A stretch of DNA of 64,000 nucleotides. Origin: Haloarcula hispanica ATCC 33960 (GTDB taxonomy: Archaea > Halobacteriota > Halobacteria > Halobacteriales > Haloarculaceae). Numbering within the stretch: position 1 is the stretch's first letter; each line of letters begins with the position of its first letter. The DNA lies in assembly GCF_000223905.1 (NCBI RefSeq), contig NC_015948.1, positions 2,542,001 to 2,606,000 on the forward strand. The letters run 5' to 3'. The translations under genes were made by a program, and so were the position numbers. Positions 18,860-27,846 of the stretch are shown here, one piece after another. The notes beneath the pieces are model-generated. The model was given only the letters and a program-made list of their open reading frames with translations, was not told the DNA's origin and did not search any database.

Positions 18860-19642
18860 TTACGTTCCCGGTGCGTCGTTCCAGAGGTCGACGTGGAGTC
18901 GCGGTGTGTACCGGTAGCCGAACTCCAGCGCGAGGTCCGCGACCGTTTCCCGGGTCGCTTCGAGTTGGTCGCGCGTCTGGCCTTCCGGCATCAGCAACAC
19001 GTCGTCGTCACGAACGCAGGTAGACGCGGCGTCGCGGAGTCGCTCGACGAGGCGCTCGATTTCGTCCATGTCCTCGCGGCCCGTGACGACGAACTTGAGT
19101 TGCGTGTCGTAGGTTTCGACGAGTTCGGCCAGTGTCGGCAGGTCGAGCCGGCGCTCCTCGTGGCGGTCCGCCCACTCGCCGTCACCATCGGGATCGCGTT
19201 CGGCCGTCGGCGTACTGGAGGCCAGTTTCGGGCTGACGCTGGCGAGGTCGATAGGGGCGTCGGGGACGACGGTCCCGTTGGTCTCGACCGTCGTGTGGTA
19301 GCCCCGGTCGGCCAGCCGCTCTAGCAAGTCCGCACTCGAATCGTGGATGAGCGGTTCGCCACCGGTGAGGACGACGTGGTCGGCGTCGTACTCCTCGATA
19401 GCGGCGAGCACGTCGTCGACGGTGAACCAGTCGTGGGTCGGCTCCCAGGAGGTGTGATAGGAGTCACAGAACCAACAGCGCAGATTACAGCCGCTGGTCC
19501 GGACGAACACGCTCGGGACGCCGGCCAGTCGGCCCTCGCCCTGAAGGGACTGGAACAGTTCATTGATAGGGAGATCGCCCGTCTCCGCGTCGACGGCGGT
19601 CCCCTCGATATCGAGCCCGGGCGCGTCGTTTGCGACCGGCAT
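18860..19642 (-). CDS. queE: 7-carboxy-7-deazaguanine synthase QueE
   Basis: 260 aa from the ATG at 19640-19642 overlapping the queD stop (ATGA). The radical-SAM cluster motif is CNLRCWFC near residue 55, with FQSLQGEG just before and GGEPL near 95. It performs the ring contraction of carboxytetrahydropterin. A longer in-frame extension to 19966 is antisense-type sequence within queD and is rejected. Confidence 0.96.
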   Translation of the reverse strand: MPVANDAPGLDIEGTAVDAETGDLPINELFQSLQGEGRLAGVPSVFVRTSGCNLRCWFCDSYHTSWEPTHDWFTVDDVLAAIEEYDADHVVLTGGEPLIHDSSADLLERLADRGYHTTVETNGTVVPDAPIDLASVSPKLASSTPTAERDPDGDGEWADRHEERRLDLPTLAELVETYDTQLKFVVTGREDMDEIERLVERLRDAASTCVRDDDVLLMPEGQTRDQLEATRETVADLALEFGYRYTPRLHVDLWNDAPGT

Positions 19643-20091
19643 CAGCGGGTACAGAGTTCGCTGGTCTCCCGAACGGAGACAGCCACGTCCGACACCGTCT
19701 CCGGGAGGCGGTCGGCGAGTCGCTGCTCCAGTATCGTCGCCATGACTTCGGCTGTCGGCGGGTGGTCGAGGACGACCACAGCGTCGCCGTCGCCGCTGGC
19801 GTCGAAGGCCTCGACCAGTGGGTCGCCGGCCTCCAATAGGAAGCGGTGGTCCCACTCGTCGACCACGTCCGTGACCCCGCCCTTGTCGACGACCCACCCC
19901 TCGTCGGTGAGTTCGCCGGTGACGCGGACAGTTATCTCGTAGTTGTGTCCGTGTGGGCGCGAACATTTCCCGTCGTGGTGTCGCAGTCGATGGCCCGCAG
20001 AGATCCGGATCGGCCGGTCACCGCCGACGACGAGTTCGCGTTCGCCCGCGTCGGCGAGCGTGTCCTCGGCCTTCGATAGTCGCTGAGACAT
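19642..20091 (-). CDS. queD: 6-carboxytetrahydropterin synthase QueD
   Basis: 149 aa, PTPS fold. Zinc and catalytic residues are in SAGHRLRHHDGKCSRPHGHNY (about residues 31-51; Cys plus the three His), and the substrate Glu lies in PTAEVMATIL. It makes carboxytetrahydropterin from dihydroneopterin triphosphate, the first dedicated step of preQ0 synthesis. First gene of the operon; an AT-rich segment (TATTATC) just upstream at 20100-20106 may be the promoter. Confidence 0.95.
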   Translation of the reverse strand: MSQRLSKAEDTLADAGERELVVGGDRPIRISAGHRLRHHDGKCSRPHGHNYEITVRVTGELTDEGWVVDKGGVTDVVDEWDHRFLLEAGDPLVEAFDASGDGDAVVVLDHPPTAEVMATILEQRLADRLPETVSDVAVSVRETSELCTR

Positions 20092-20185
20092 ACCACGGTA
20101 TTATCATTCGGTGTCTTAACTCTCACGGGAGCTGGCCCACCAATGTCTCGATACTACGGAGCCAACAGTAGTTTGATGACCGGTA

Positions 20186-20464
20186 TCAGCAGTCGTCGAC
20201 GGCCGCAAGTCGTCGGTTCATCGCTCGTAGATACTCGGCGGCAGCATCGGGATGGTCGTTATCTAGCGCGGTGTTCACTTGCTCGCAGCCGTGCAACAAC
20301 CGCGACCGCAGATCACACTCCGGCAGTTTGTTCCGGCTGACCGTCTCAGCCGTCGCAACTGTCTGTCGGGCCGTATCGAACTCCGCCGCGATAATCGCTG
20401 TTTCGCCCTCTTCAGCGAGTTGTGTCAGCACCGCATGGACGTCGCTGGGCAGGTCTCTGGGCAC
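20186..20464 (-). CDS. Small haloarchaeal helical protein
   Basis: 92 aa, predicted almost all helical and cytoplasmic, with three cysteines (PECDLRSRLLHGCEQ and a C-terminal DDC). The composition is acidic and the frame is coherent with haloarchaeal codon use. It is divergent from the gene at 20515 with a 50-base region containing an inverted repeat (TTATGCACAGTCATAA, 20477-20492) that could be a shared operator. I do not recognise the family. Confidence 0.6.
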   Translation of the reverse strand: MPRDLPSDVHAVLTQLAEEGETAIIAAEFDTARQTVATAETVSRNKLPECDLRSRLLHGCEQVNTALDNDHPDAAAEYLRAMNRRLAAVDDC

Positions 20465-20514
20465 ATCCGCGGTTAGTTATGCACAGTCATAACGCTCGTG
20501 TTAGTTGTACAGCG

Positions 20515-21288
20515 ATGGGCGGCGGCCCGTATCGCGAACGACTATCGGCAGCGGACATCGGCGTAAGGGATAGGTCGCTGCAGCCCACAGAGTCGGGTGT
20601 GACACGACGTGCCGTCGAACGGGAGTTCGAACGTTACCTCTCGCAGTTCGTCGACGAGACGTACGCGGCCTTCGACGTGGCAGCCGTGCTACGCGGGTCA
20701 AACGGGAGCGGAAGCCGCGTTGCGGGCAAACTGCTGAACAACAGCCGCCCGCTGGAGCGCCACGTCGTCCGGCCGAAACTCCAGTCCTACCAGCAACAGA
20801 TACTCGCCCAACTGGAGCCCGTACTGGATTACGCCGCCACTGACGCGGCGTTCGAGACCTATGCTGACGAAGTGCTGGCCCGTGATATCTACTGGAACGC
20901 ACTTCGAGACACCGTCCATGGCGACCGCCGGGACCGGATTCGAGAGAGCCTGCTGGCCCGCCAGCAGTCGTTCGGGGACGACCTCGCACCGCTTGTCGCC
21001 GCCGACAGCGACGACTTCTGGACGGCTGTCACCGACGCATATGATCAGGAGAGGGCGACGGACATCGTCCAGACCCATTTCGAGTTCTCCGTCCCACTGC
21101 GGGAGAATCAGAACGCCTTCGCCTTCGAACTCACCATCGACCCCGGTGAGGTGCTGGGCGGTCTGGCACGAGCCCTCCCTACGCTCGACGTCGAGTTCAC
21201 CGACGAGGCGTTGCGGTCGATGCGACGGGCTGAACAGCAGGTCATTCCGTCGGCGAAGGCTGACGTAGAACAGGCCTACGAGTCATAG
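20515..21288 (+). CDS. Haloarchaeal protein of unknown function
   Basis: 257 aa from the ATG at 20515 (MGGGPYRERLSAADIG); an in-frame upstream start overlaps the divergent gene. No membrane segments or signal are seen. Predicted mostly helical, with conserved-looking stretches SGSRVAGKLLNNSRPLERHV near residue 65, ARDIYWNALRDT near 125 and HFEFSVPLRENQNAF near 190. Acidic, soluble. I do not recognise the domain and propose no function. Divergent from the 92-aa gene. Confidence 0.75.
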   Translation: MGGGPYRERLSAADIGVRDRSLQPTESGVTRRAVEREFERYLSQFVDETYAAFDVAAVLRGSNGSGSRVAGKLLNNSRPLERHVVRPKLQSYQQQILAQLEPVLDYAATDAAFETYADEVLARDIYWNALRDTVHGDRRDRIRESLLARQQSFGDDLAPLVAADSDDFWTAVTDAYDQERATDIVQTHFEFSVPLRENQNAFAFELTIDPGEVLGGLARALPTLDVEFTDEALRSMRRAEQQVIPSAKADVEQAYES

Positions 21289-21754
21289 ACCGGCTCCGCC
21301 GCTGGGTGTCGCCTTGCATCGCGCTCGCTACTGACTGGTGTTCCTCAGAGGAATAGTCCGAAAGTGGACACGACGGCCGTCTTGGCACATGGACGGCCGT
21401 TGTGTCAGGTATTGGTGTTGGTGTTGACTGACGACGGCAGGGATGGTTTACTCACGTCGACTCGGCCTCGGACTCCGCGAGACCGATAAGCATGGGAGCT
21501 TGGCAGCGAACGCCGGTGACGGCGTTCACATACGGCTACAGTACGTAGACCAATCAACCTGCCATCGATTTCCAGGTACCCATATGGTAAATAACCTACG
21601 AAATATGTTACTTCTATACTGAGTAAATCATTATATCCAATCGTCAGCGACCAGAGAACCGGAACACTGGAGGAGGCGAAAATGCTAGAAATCTGGTAGT
21701 TCTTTCGCACAGGTGGCGGGAGTCGAACGCGGCAGTGAAGTGACTGGCGTCGCG
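21289..21754. other. Intergenic region with AT-rich core and tRNA-end-like sequence
   Basis: 466 bases without a supportable gene. A 101-codon minus frame (21405-21710) lacks haloarchaeal composition and is rejected. The centre (21570-21660) is markedly AT-rich. At 21711-21728 the minus strand reads GTTCGACTCCCGCCACCT, which looks like a T-arm plus acceptor end of a tRNA, but no complete tRNA is folded around it. Confidence 0.45.
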
Positions 21755-23083
21755 TCAGTCGTCGAAGGGCCAGTCACCTGTAATCCGCATCCCTTCGGCG
21801 AGGTTCTGGGCTTCGAGCGCATCGGCTATCTCTGCGGGGTCTTTGTGAGCAGATCGCACTGAGTCGTCTGCAAGTGTCACGGCGAGTTCGGTCAGGAGGA
21901 CGGCCTGCTCGCGGAACGTCCGGGGTTCCAGTTTGTCCAGCGTATCGGCGTGGGTGTGGCCCCAGCCACGCCCCTCACCGCCGGTTTCGCTGGTCACATG
22001 ATAGCCGGGGACGCCCCGGCGTACGAACGGCCAGTGGTCGCTGTGGGGGCCTTGCTCCGGCGTGAGCGAGATTGGGTGATCGAAGCGGTCGGCCACGTCC
22101 TCGGCGGCGGCCGCGAGTGCGTCGAAGCCGTGGGTGTAACACTTCAGCGTGCGGCTCTGGACGACGCCGTCGAAGTTGAGCACGGCCGTCACGTCGTCGG
22201 GAGCAGTTTCGTCGGCGAGGCGGTTCGACCCCACGAGGCCGACCTCCTCGGCACCGAAGGCGACGAACTCCACGCGTGTCTCCAGTTCGTCTTCGCGGCC
22301 GGCCAGCGCGCGGGCGGCCTCGACGACCATCGCCGTTCCGGCCCCGTTGTCCATCGCCCCCTCCGCGATGTCGTGAGCGTCGACGTGGCTGGTCACCAAC
22401 AGTCGTTCGTCGGTGTCCGGTCCCAGTTCGGCGTGGACGTTCTGGCTCGTCGCGTCGGGCGTCCCGCAGTCGACGCTGACAGTGATATCGTTGCCCGCGT
22501 AGCGACGCGACAGTCGCGCGCCCGTCTCGCTGGCGACGCCGATAGCCGGAATCTCGCCGATAGGTGCGTCTGCTGTCCCGACGCTTCCGGTCGGCGGCAG
22601 GACGCCCTCGACGTGGTTGCGGTAAACGAATCCGACTGCGCCGGCCTCGACGGCGTGATAGTACTTCTCCCGTCGGTGGATGTACCGGTCGTACCAGTCG
22701 GGCACGTCGGAGCGGGCCAGCACTACTTTGCCCTCGCAGTCGGCGTCTTCGAACTCCTCCGGGAGGCCGTGCCCAACGTCGACCAGTTCACCGGTCACCT
22801 CGCCGGCCGGCGACCGCGGCAGAGCGATACACTCGTGGGCCTGCGCCGCGACCGGCGACCCGTCAACGTGGACGGCGCTGTCGCCCCGTTCCCAGCCCTG
22901 GATTGCGAACTCCGAGAGCCGAGCGTCGCGGGCGTACGCCGCCAGCGCGTCCCGAGTCGCTTCTGCGGCCGCCCGTTCGCCGTCGCTGCCTGCCATCCGG
23001 TTCCCGATGTCGACCAGCGTCTCCAAGTGATCCCAGCCGGCCGTGCTGGTGAACGTCTCGCCGATCCAGTCAGTGTCGTCCAT
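21755..23083 (-). CDS. M28-family aminopeptidase with PA domain
   Basis: 442 aa. A protease-associated insert spans about residues 85-190, ahead of the catalytic M28 domain. Zinc ligands and catalytic acids are visible in TSHVDAHD, AMDNGAGT, FGAEEVGLVGS and the final HADTLD. Homologues are di-zinc aminopeptidases or carboxypeptidase Q-like enzymes. No Tat or Sec signal is present, so it is probably cytoplasmic, working in peptide turnover. Standalone gene. Confidence 0.92.
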   Translation of the reverse strand: MDDTDWIGETFTSTAGWDHLETLVDIGNRMAGSDGERAAAEATRDALAAYARDARLSEFAIQGWERGDSAVHVDGSPVAAQAHECIALPRSPAGEVTGELVDVGHGLPEEFEDADCEGKVVLARSDVPDWYDRYIHRREKYYHAVEAGAVGFVYRNHVEGVLPPTGSVGTADAPIGEIPAIGVASETGARLSRRYAGNDITVSVDCGTPDATSQNVHAELGPDTDERLLVTSHVDAHDIAEGAMDNGAGTAMVVEAARALAGREDELETRVEFVAFGAEEVGLVGSNRLADETAPDDVTAVLNFDGVVQSRTLKCYTHGFDALAAAAEDVADRFDHPISLTPEQGPHSDHWPFVRRGVPGYHVTSETGGEGRGWGHTHADTLDKLEPRTFREQAVLLTELAVTLADDSVRSAHKDPAEIADALEAQNLAEGMRITGDWPFDD

Positions 23084-23144
23084 ACGTCCCGGTGGGGCCG
23101 TGCCGGGTTTGAAATTAGGGGTCGTCGGGCGGCCGATGAAGCAA

Positions 23145-23477
23145 TTACGAAGGGGCGAGCGGGCCGTACCGGCTGGCGAACCCGTATCCCAGAACTGCGA
23201 CTGCAGTGATTGCGAGTCCGAAGAAGAGCAGCGAGAAAAGGAGGTCGAGCGGCGTGACGGCTATGACCGGCCGGTCCAACAGGCGGTAGAACGCCGAAAG
23301 GAGCCCGCTACCGAGGACACTCGCGGCGAGAAACCCGCCGAAACTGGCGAGACCGACGGCGGAGGCGGCGGCGGTGCAGTACCGCTGGGACAGGTCGCGC
23401 CGCCTGGCGTCGGCGTACACCAGCGCGGTGACGGACGGCGACACGAACAGGGCGACAACAACCGGGAGGAAGGTCAT
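23145..23477 (-). CDS. Small membrane protein, three helices
   Basis: 110 aa with three hydrophobic segments at about 3-20, 38-60 and 78-98, and an Arg-rich loop (ADARRRDLSQRY) between the first two. A haloarchaeal orphan type with no recognised domain. It is 61 bases after the M28 gene start on the same strand and therefore upstream of it in transcription; co-transcription is possible. Confidence 0.65.
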   Translation of the reverse strand: MTFLPVVVALFVSPSVTALVYADARRRDLSQRYCTAAASAVGLASFGGFLAASVLGSGLLSAFYRLLDRPVIAVTPLDLLFSLLFFGLAITAVAVLGYGFASRYGPLAPS

Positions 23478-23692
23478 ATCTGGGAGATGGCTGGAGAGGA
23501 TACATAAAATCGGCTCCCGATAGCTGGCCGGTCAGCGGTCCGGTGCGCCGTTGTCCGGGGCACGGCATCGATGACAGCGCCGTCGCGGACGTGCCGGCGG
23601 CCATCGAAGCCGAAACCGACTGCATCGAACCGGCGGCAGGGTTCGGACCGTCGCGGGGTACGCTTTTGCCGATTCCGTCCGACTACCCGGGT

Positions 23693-23917
23693 ATGTCCGC
23701 CACACTGCGCGAAGCGGTCGCCGAGCCGGTCCGGGACGCCGTGCCGTTCCTGGTCATCACCGTCCTGTGGGTCGTCGTGATGATCGTCCTCTATGGCCTG
23801 TTTCTCCTGACCAAGCCTGGCGACATCACCTACGACGCCTGGGTCCACGCGACAGTGTTCGTCATTCCAGCTATCGGGTTTCTGGGACAAACCCTCCAGC
23901 AAGCGCTGTCGGGCTGA
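23693..23917 (+). CDS. Small two-helix membrane protein
   Basis: 74 aa from the ATG at 23693 (MSATLREAVAEPVRDAV). Two membrane segments, about 18-41 and 50-68, are separated by a short polar loop (TKPGDITYDAWVHA). The frame extends upstream to 23543, but those residues are low quality. It converges with the ferredoxin gene 16 bases downstream. Function unknown. Confidence 0.65.
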   Translation: MSATLREAVAEPVRDAVPFLVITVLWVVVMIVLYGLFLLTKPGDITYDAWVHATVFVIPAIGFLGQTLQQALSG

Positions 23918-23933
23918 GTGGAATCGGTGCTGG

Positions 23934-24251
23934 TTACTTCCAGGGGTTCGGCACCAGTTCGGCCTGTACCGTCGCGCCGACGGCGAGGTGCGCGTCGGTC
24001 GTCGGCTCGGCGACACAGAGCAGGACGTAGCCGTCCGCCAGATGCTGCTCTTTGAGCGCCCGCGGCGGGCGGTGATGGACCACGTCGCCGGACAGCAGGC
24101 GAGCGGTACAGGTCCCGCACGCTCCGGTTCGACAGCCGAACGGCAGCCCGATATCCGCGGCCTCCGCGGCGTCGAGTATCGTTTCGCCGTCTGGCACCGA
24201 AACCGTCTCCGTCCGGTCGCTGTCCCGCCAGTCCAGCAGGACCTCGGTCAT
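23934..24251 (-). CDS. Plant-type [2Fe-2S] ferredoxin
   Basis: 105 aa. Cluster ligands are in CRTGACGTC (about residues 40-48) and CVAEP near residue 80, the standard plant-type spacing. It transfers single electrons in the cytoplasm. It starts 22 bases after the SBP56-like gene stop on the same strand, so it may be the electron carrier for, or co-regulated with, the oxidase; that link is inference. Confidence 0.92.
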   Translation of the reverse strand: MTEVLLDWRDSDRTETVSVPDGETILDAAEAADIGLPFGCRTGACGTCTARLLSGDVVHHRPPRALKEQHLADGYVLLCVAEPTTDAHLAVGATVQAELVPNPWK

Positions 24252-24273
24252 CGGCCGCCCAGTCGCATCGTCC

Positions 24274-25671
24274 TCATTGCCACACGTCGCTGGTACAGTC
24301 GCCGTCGGGCCACCGGATCTCGTGGGCGCGAGCAGGGCCTTCGGGTAGGTCGCCGAAGTCCACGAGGAAATCCCGGTCCAGCGACATCGTCCCCGTCCGC
24401 GGGTCTACGTCGGCTTTGAGCATCACCGACCCCTGCTCGGCCTCCTCGGGGAAGAACTGGTTGTCCCACGACGAAAACAGTGAGGTCGTCCAGTACAGCC
24501 GATCGCCGTCGAGCGAGAGCTGGAGCATCTGCGGCCCGGCGACAATATCACGACCCTGGACCTGCTCGATGTCGCCGAAGTAGCCGCCGATAGAGATGGA
24601 ATCGGCTTTTCGGGGGTTCGACGGGTCCGAGATGTCGTACATCCACACCTCGCCGTGGAGCCAGTTCGACCCGAAGAGGTAGCGGTCGTCCATCGAGATG
24701 AGGATGTCCGTCACCAGTGCCGGGACCGGCATGTCCCACCCCTCGTGTTCGCGGTCGTCGAACTCGATGACCGGCTCGGCGTGATATTCGCCATCCGATT
24801 CATGGAAATGGATGATATTCGAGGATAGCGCCGCGCCGACGTAGCCGTGCGTGCTCTCGGGCGTGTGCAGGAAGCGGGCCTCTAGCGGAATCAGGCCGTC
24901 CTCGCCGAGGTCGATGGTCTGCTCGACGGTGCCGGCCTCCCAGTCCCAGAAGTTGAGCCGCTGGCCGTACTTGCCGTCCTCGACATCGTCCAGGTCGAAG
25001 CCGGGGTAGTACGTCTTCGGGGCCGCCCACTCCGTCGACAGCATCACGTTCTGGCGGGGCTGGTACCAGTAGTCGTAGTTCATCTCGATCTCGCCGGGCG
25101 GGTCCCATCGGCCCTGCACCTCGAAGTCGTCGTTCAGTTCCAGAAAGCCGCCAGGGAGGTCGCCGTCGGCATCGCCGAGCATGGAAATGAGAATCTCACC
25201 GTCGGGGATGCAGTGGACGGTGTGGGGCGCGGAGAGGTCGTGGTCGTACACCGCCTCCGGTTCGATGACTTTCGTCAGTTCGGGGTCGCGGCGCTCCTTC
25301 GTGTCGACGATGTGGATGCGCGAGGAGCGCTGGCCGGGAATGACGAGGTGTCGGCGCTCCAGCCCCTCCATGTGGCACGACGACGAGCAGGCGTTCCACC
25401 CGAAGTGGTGGAGTTCGTCGCCCTTGTTCGGCATCTGGACCCGGTTGATGATTTCACTGTACGTGTCTGAGTCGGGGTCTACGTCGACGACGGCCAGGAA
25501 GTCCGGCGCGTCGACGTCCTGGCCGACGTGCAGCCCCATCACGTAGGCGGTCCGTTCGCGCTCGGCCTCCTCAATGGCCGCCTGCGGGGTGGCATAGCCC
25601 GGCCCCTCGTGGTCGTGATGCTCGTGATGGTCGTGTGTCTCGCTCTCTGACGGCTGTTCGGCGTCACTCAT
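24274..25671 (-). CDS. SBP56-family methanethiol oxidase / selenium-binding protein
   Basis: 465 aa, full length for the family. The seven-bladed propeller signatures include GDELHHFGWNACSSSC near residue 85, SAPHTVHCIPDG near 145 and the HEIRWPDGDCTSDVW C-terminus. The N-terminus (about 11-22) is a His/Asp/Glu tract (HDHHEHHDHEG) suitable for metal binding. Characterised members oxidise methanethiol to formaldehyde, sulfide and peroxide using copper. It lies ahead of the [2Fe-2S] ferredoxin in one apparent transcript. Substrate in this host is untested. Confidence 0.92.
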   Translation of the reverse strand: MSDAEQPSESETHDHHEHHDHEGPGYATPQAAIEEAERERTAYVMGLHVGQDVDAPDFLAVVDVDPDSDTYSEIINRVQMPNKGDELHHFGWNACSSSCHMEGLERRHLVIPGQRSSRIHIVDTKERRDPELTKVIEPEAVYDHDLSAPHTVHCIPDGEILISMLGDADGDLPGGFLELNDDFEVQGRWDPPGEIEMNYDYWYQPRQNVMLSTEWAAPKTYYPGFDLDDVEDGKYGQRLNFWDWEAGTVEQTIDLGEDGLIPLEARFLHTPESTHGYVGAALSSNIIHFHESDGEYHAEPVIEFDDREHEGWDMPVPALVTDILISMDDRYLFGSNWLHGEVWMYDISDPSNPRKADSISIGGYFGDIEQVQGRDIVAGPQMLQLSLDGDRLYWTTSLFSSWDNQFFPEEAEQGSVMLKADVDPRTGTMSLDRDFLVDFGDLPEGPARAHEIRWPDGDCTSDVWQ

Positions 25672-25783
25672 GCTTGTTAGTTACATACACATTACATTTT
25701 AGCAACGTGTTCCGGATGAAACGGCCGCTACATGCGGCGTGGTAATGGCGGCGTCCGGATCGATGCGCGGGCCGCCGCTGACT

Positions 25784-26686
25784 TCACGCCAGTTGTCGCC
25801 AGCTCCAAGTCGGCTCCCAGTCGAGCAGCCGCTCGGCTTTCGTCGTGTCGATGAGCGTCGCATACGGGTTCTCGTCGTCGGCTGTCGGCCCCCGGTAGTC
25901 AGCATCAGGGTACAGTTCCGCCGCGAGTTCGGCGCTCGGCGTCTCGGCGCTCGTATCTGGTGCCGAGACCCAGACGCGTTCGTGGCCGTCGAACGACGCC
26001 GCGACGGCCCGCTCAACGAGCCGAACGGCGTCGGTGGTGTGGACGTACGCGTACAGCGTGTTCCGCTGGGTGTGGAAGTGCGGTGACGCCCGAGACCCGG
26101 TGAGTGTCCGGTCTGCCTCGACGAACGTCTCCCTGGCCAGGTCGTCGTCGACGACCCACGGAAGCCGAAGCGACGTGATAGTGTCCGGGGCGTCCGCACT
26201 CCGGCGAGCGAACCCGTCGGCGGTGATCTCCAGTGCCTGTTTCCCCATTGCATACGGGTTCGACGGCGTGAGGCGGTGGTCCTCGTCGATCGGAAGGTAG
26301 TCGACTGTGATGGGGTCTGATTCGAACCCGCCGCCGATAGCGCTGAAACTCGACGCCAGGGCAACCGTATCGACACCCAGTTCGCCGGCCGCCTCCAGCA
26401 CATGATAGCTGGACATGACGTTGCTCTCGTAGGTCCGGTACCCCGGCGTGTGGTCGGGCGTGGGAATCATCCCGAGATGGACGACCGCGTCGGGGCCGGA
26501 TTTTGCGAGTGCGCCGTAGACCTCGCCCGCATCGAGCAGGTCAGTCCTGACGTATGCGTCCGAATGGTCTTCCTCCCGTTTCCCACGGGAGAGGTTGACC
26601 GTTCGATACCCCGCTGCAGTCAGGTGTTCGAGGACGTGCTGGCCGACGCGGCCGTTGCCACCAGTAACGGCGACCGATTCGGGCAT
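25784..26686 (-). CDS. NAD-dependent epimerase/dehydratase
   Basis: 300 aa from the ATG at 26684-26686 (MPESVAVTGG); a start nine codons earlier is possible. The extended SDR fold is shown by the Rossmann motif TGGNGRVGQ and the catalytic pair Tyr and Lys in NPYAMGKQALE near residue 150. Likely acts on a nucleotide-sugar or a uronic acid lactone; the substrate cannot be told. It lies 43 bases after a second NAD(P)-binding gene on the same strand. Confidence 0.85.
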   Translation of the reverse strand: MPESVAVTGGNGRVGQHVLEHLTAAGYRTVNLSRGKREEDHSDAYVRTDLLDAGEVYGALAKSGPDAVVHLGMIPTPDHTPGYRTYESNVMSSYHVLEAAGELGVDTVALASSFSAIGGGFESDPITVDYLPIDEDHRLTPSNPYAMGKQALEITADGFARRSADAPDTITSLRLPWVVDDDLARETFVEADRTLTGSRASPHFHTQRNTLYAYVHTTDAVRLVERAVAASFDGHERVWVSAPDTSAETPSAELAAELYPDADYRGPTADDENPYATLIDTTKAERLLDWEPTWSWRQLA

Positions 26687-26729
26687 AGCTACGTCTGCAC
26701 CGCACAGCCCCAAAACAGTCCCGCAGGGC

Positions 26730-27614
26730 CTACGATGCCATCAGCGACCGCCGAACGGCGTCCTTGATCGGCGTCTGGTCAATCGGCACGACGTCCTGCA
26801 GGTCCATCTCCGGGTCAACCGTAACCGGGTTCCGCATACTCTCGGCCAGCGGCCGCGCGATGGCGTACTGTACGTCTGTCGTGAAGCGAAGCCAGTGCGA
26901 GGACAGGCCCGGCGTCATCACCGGCACGGCAATGATAAACACCCGCTTGCCCTTCTCCGCGGCGGTGAGTTTCAGCAGCGACTCGTAGGACCACACCGAC
27001 GGCCCGCCGATGTCGTAGGTCTCGCCGCGGGTCTCGTCGGCACCGAGTAGCTCCACGAGGTAGCTGATTGCGTCGTCGACGCCGATGGGCTGACACGGCG
27101 TTCGGACCCACTTGGGGACGAGCATCAGCGGCAGGCGGTCGGTCAGGTCGTCGACGATTCGGAAGCTCGCACTTTCCGGGCCGATGATGACCGCCGCCCG
27201 AAGCACTGTCAGATCGAACGACCCTTCTGCGAGCACCGATTCGACTTCGCGCCGCGACGCCAGATGGGGTGAGAGATTCTCCTCGTCACCGCTGATACCG
27301 CTGAGATAGACGACCCTGTCGACCCCCGCAGCCGACGCCGAGTCAGCGAACCGACGGGCGTAGCGCCGGTCTAGCTCGGCGAAGTTCTCGGACGTGAGCG
27401 AGTGGATGAGGTAGTACGCAACGTCGATATCGTCACAGAAGCCATCGAGAGAGTCCGGCTCGCCGAGATCGCCCTCGAACGGCTCGACGCCGTCGGGAAA
27501 GGATTCCTCGCTCGCGCTCCGGGAGAACGCCACCACCTCGTGGCCCGCTTCGGCCAGGGTATGAACCAGTCGCTGTCCGATGAATCCGGTCGCACCCATA
27601 ACGAGCACACGCAT
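26730..27614 (-). CDS. Atypical SDR, NAD(P)H-binding protein
   Basis: 294 aa. The N-terminal MGATGFIGQRLVHTLAEAGH is the Rossmann nucleotide site; YLIHSLTSENF and VVYLSGISGDEE are typical of the NDUFA9/NmrA-like atypical SDRs that have lost the Tyr-Lys pair. These proteins are often NAD(P)H sensors, quinone-related or carotenoid-related. It is upstream of the epimerase gene in the same direction. Function not assigned. Confidence 0.82.
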   Translation of the reverse strand: MRVLVMGATGFIGQRLVHTLAEAGHEVVAFSRSASEESFPDGVEPFEGDLGEPDSLDGFCDDIDVAYYLIHSLTSENFAELDRRYARRFADSASAAGVDRVVYLSGISGDEENLSPHLASRREVESVLAEGSFDLTVLRAAVIIGPESASFRIVDDLTDRLPLMLVPKWVRTPCQPIGVDDAISYLVELLGADETRGETYDIGGPSVWSYESLLKLTAAEKGKRVFIIAVPVMTPGLSSHWLRFTTDVQYAIARPLAESMRNPVTVDPEMDLQDVVPIDQTPIKDAVRRSLMAS

Positions 27615-27723
27615 GTGTTCGTACCTTGTGTCGGAACCTCAAGGACGTTGCGGCGATTGCCGTGCAGTCCTGCCGCTGTCTAGAGCTGTAGGACGAGACG
27701 TATCGGTCACAGTGTGGCCGCAA

Positions 27724-27750
27724 AATAGCGGGCGGCGAGGGATTTGAACC
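27724..27750 (-). repeat. Detached copy of the tRNA-Arg 3' end (att-like)
   Basis: These 27 bases are identical to 27842-27868, which contain the last 22 bases of tRNA-Arg(CCG) plus 5 bases beyond. The copy starts 118 bases away and has no upstream tRNA body. Between the copies is a hairpin: TTTGAACC at 27743-27750 pairs with GGTTCAAA at 27790-27797, and GCCAG with CTGGC inside it. A truncated target-site duplication left by an integrative element is the simplest reading, but no integrase is seen. Confidence 0.8.
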
Positions 27751-27846
27751 GAAGCCAGACGTGCTCGCTCCGCTGCGCGCGACTGGCAGGGTTCAAACCG
27801 CTCTTGTGTTGCTATTCGCTCGTCACATCCGTTCCTCGCAGAATAG

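Noticed and set aside
21405-21710. A 101-codon minus-strand frame in the gap
   Set aside because: Low acidic content, covers the AT-rich segment and has no conserved features; unlikely to be a haloarchaeal gene.
27724-27846. A second tRNA-Arg gene
   Set aside because: Only the 3' 22 bases match. No D-arm, anticodon arm or 5' acceptor strand is present.
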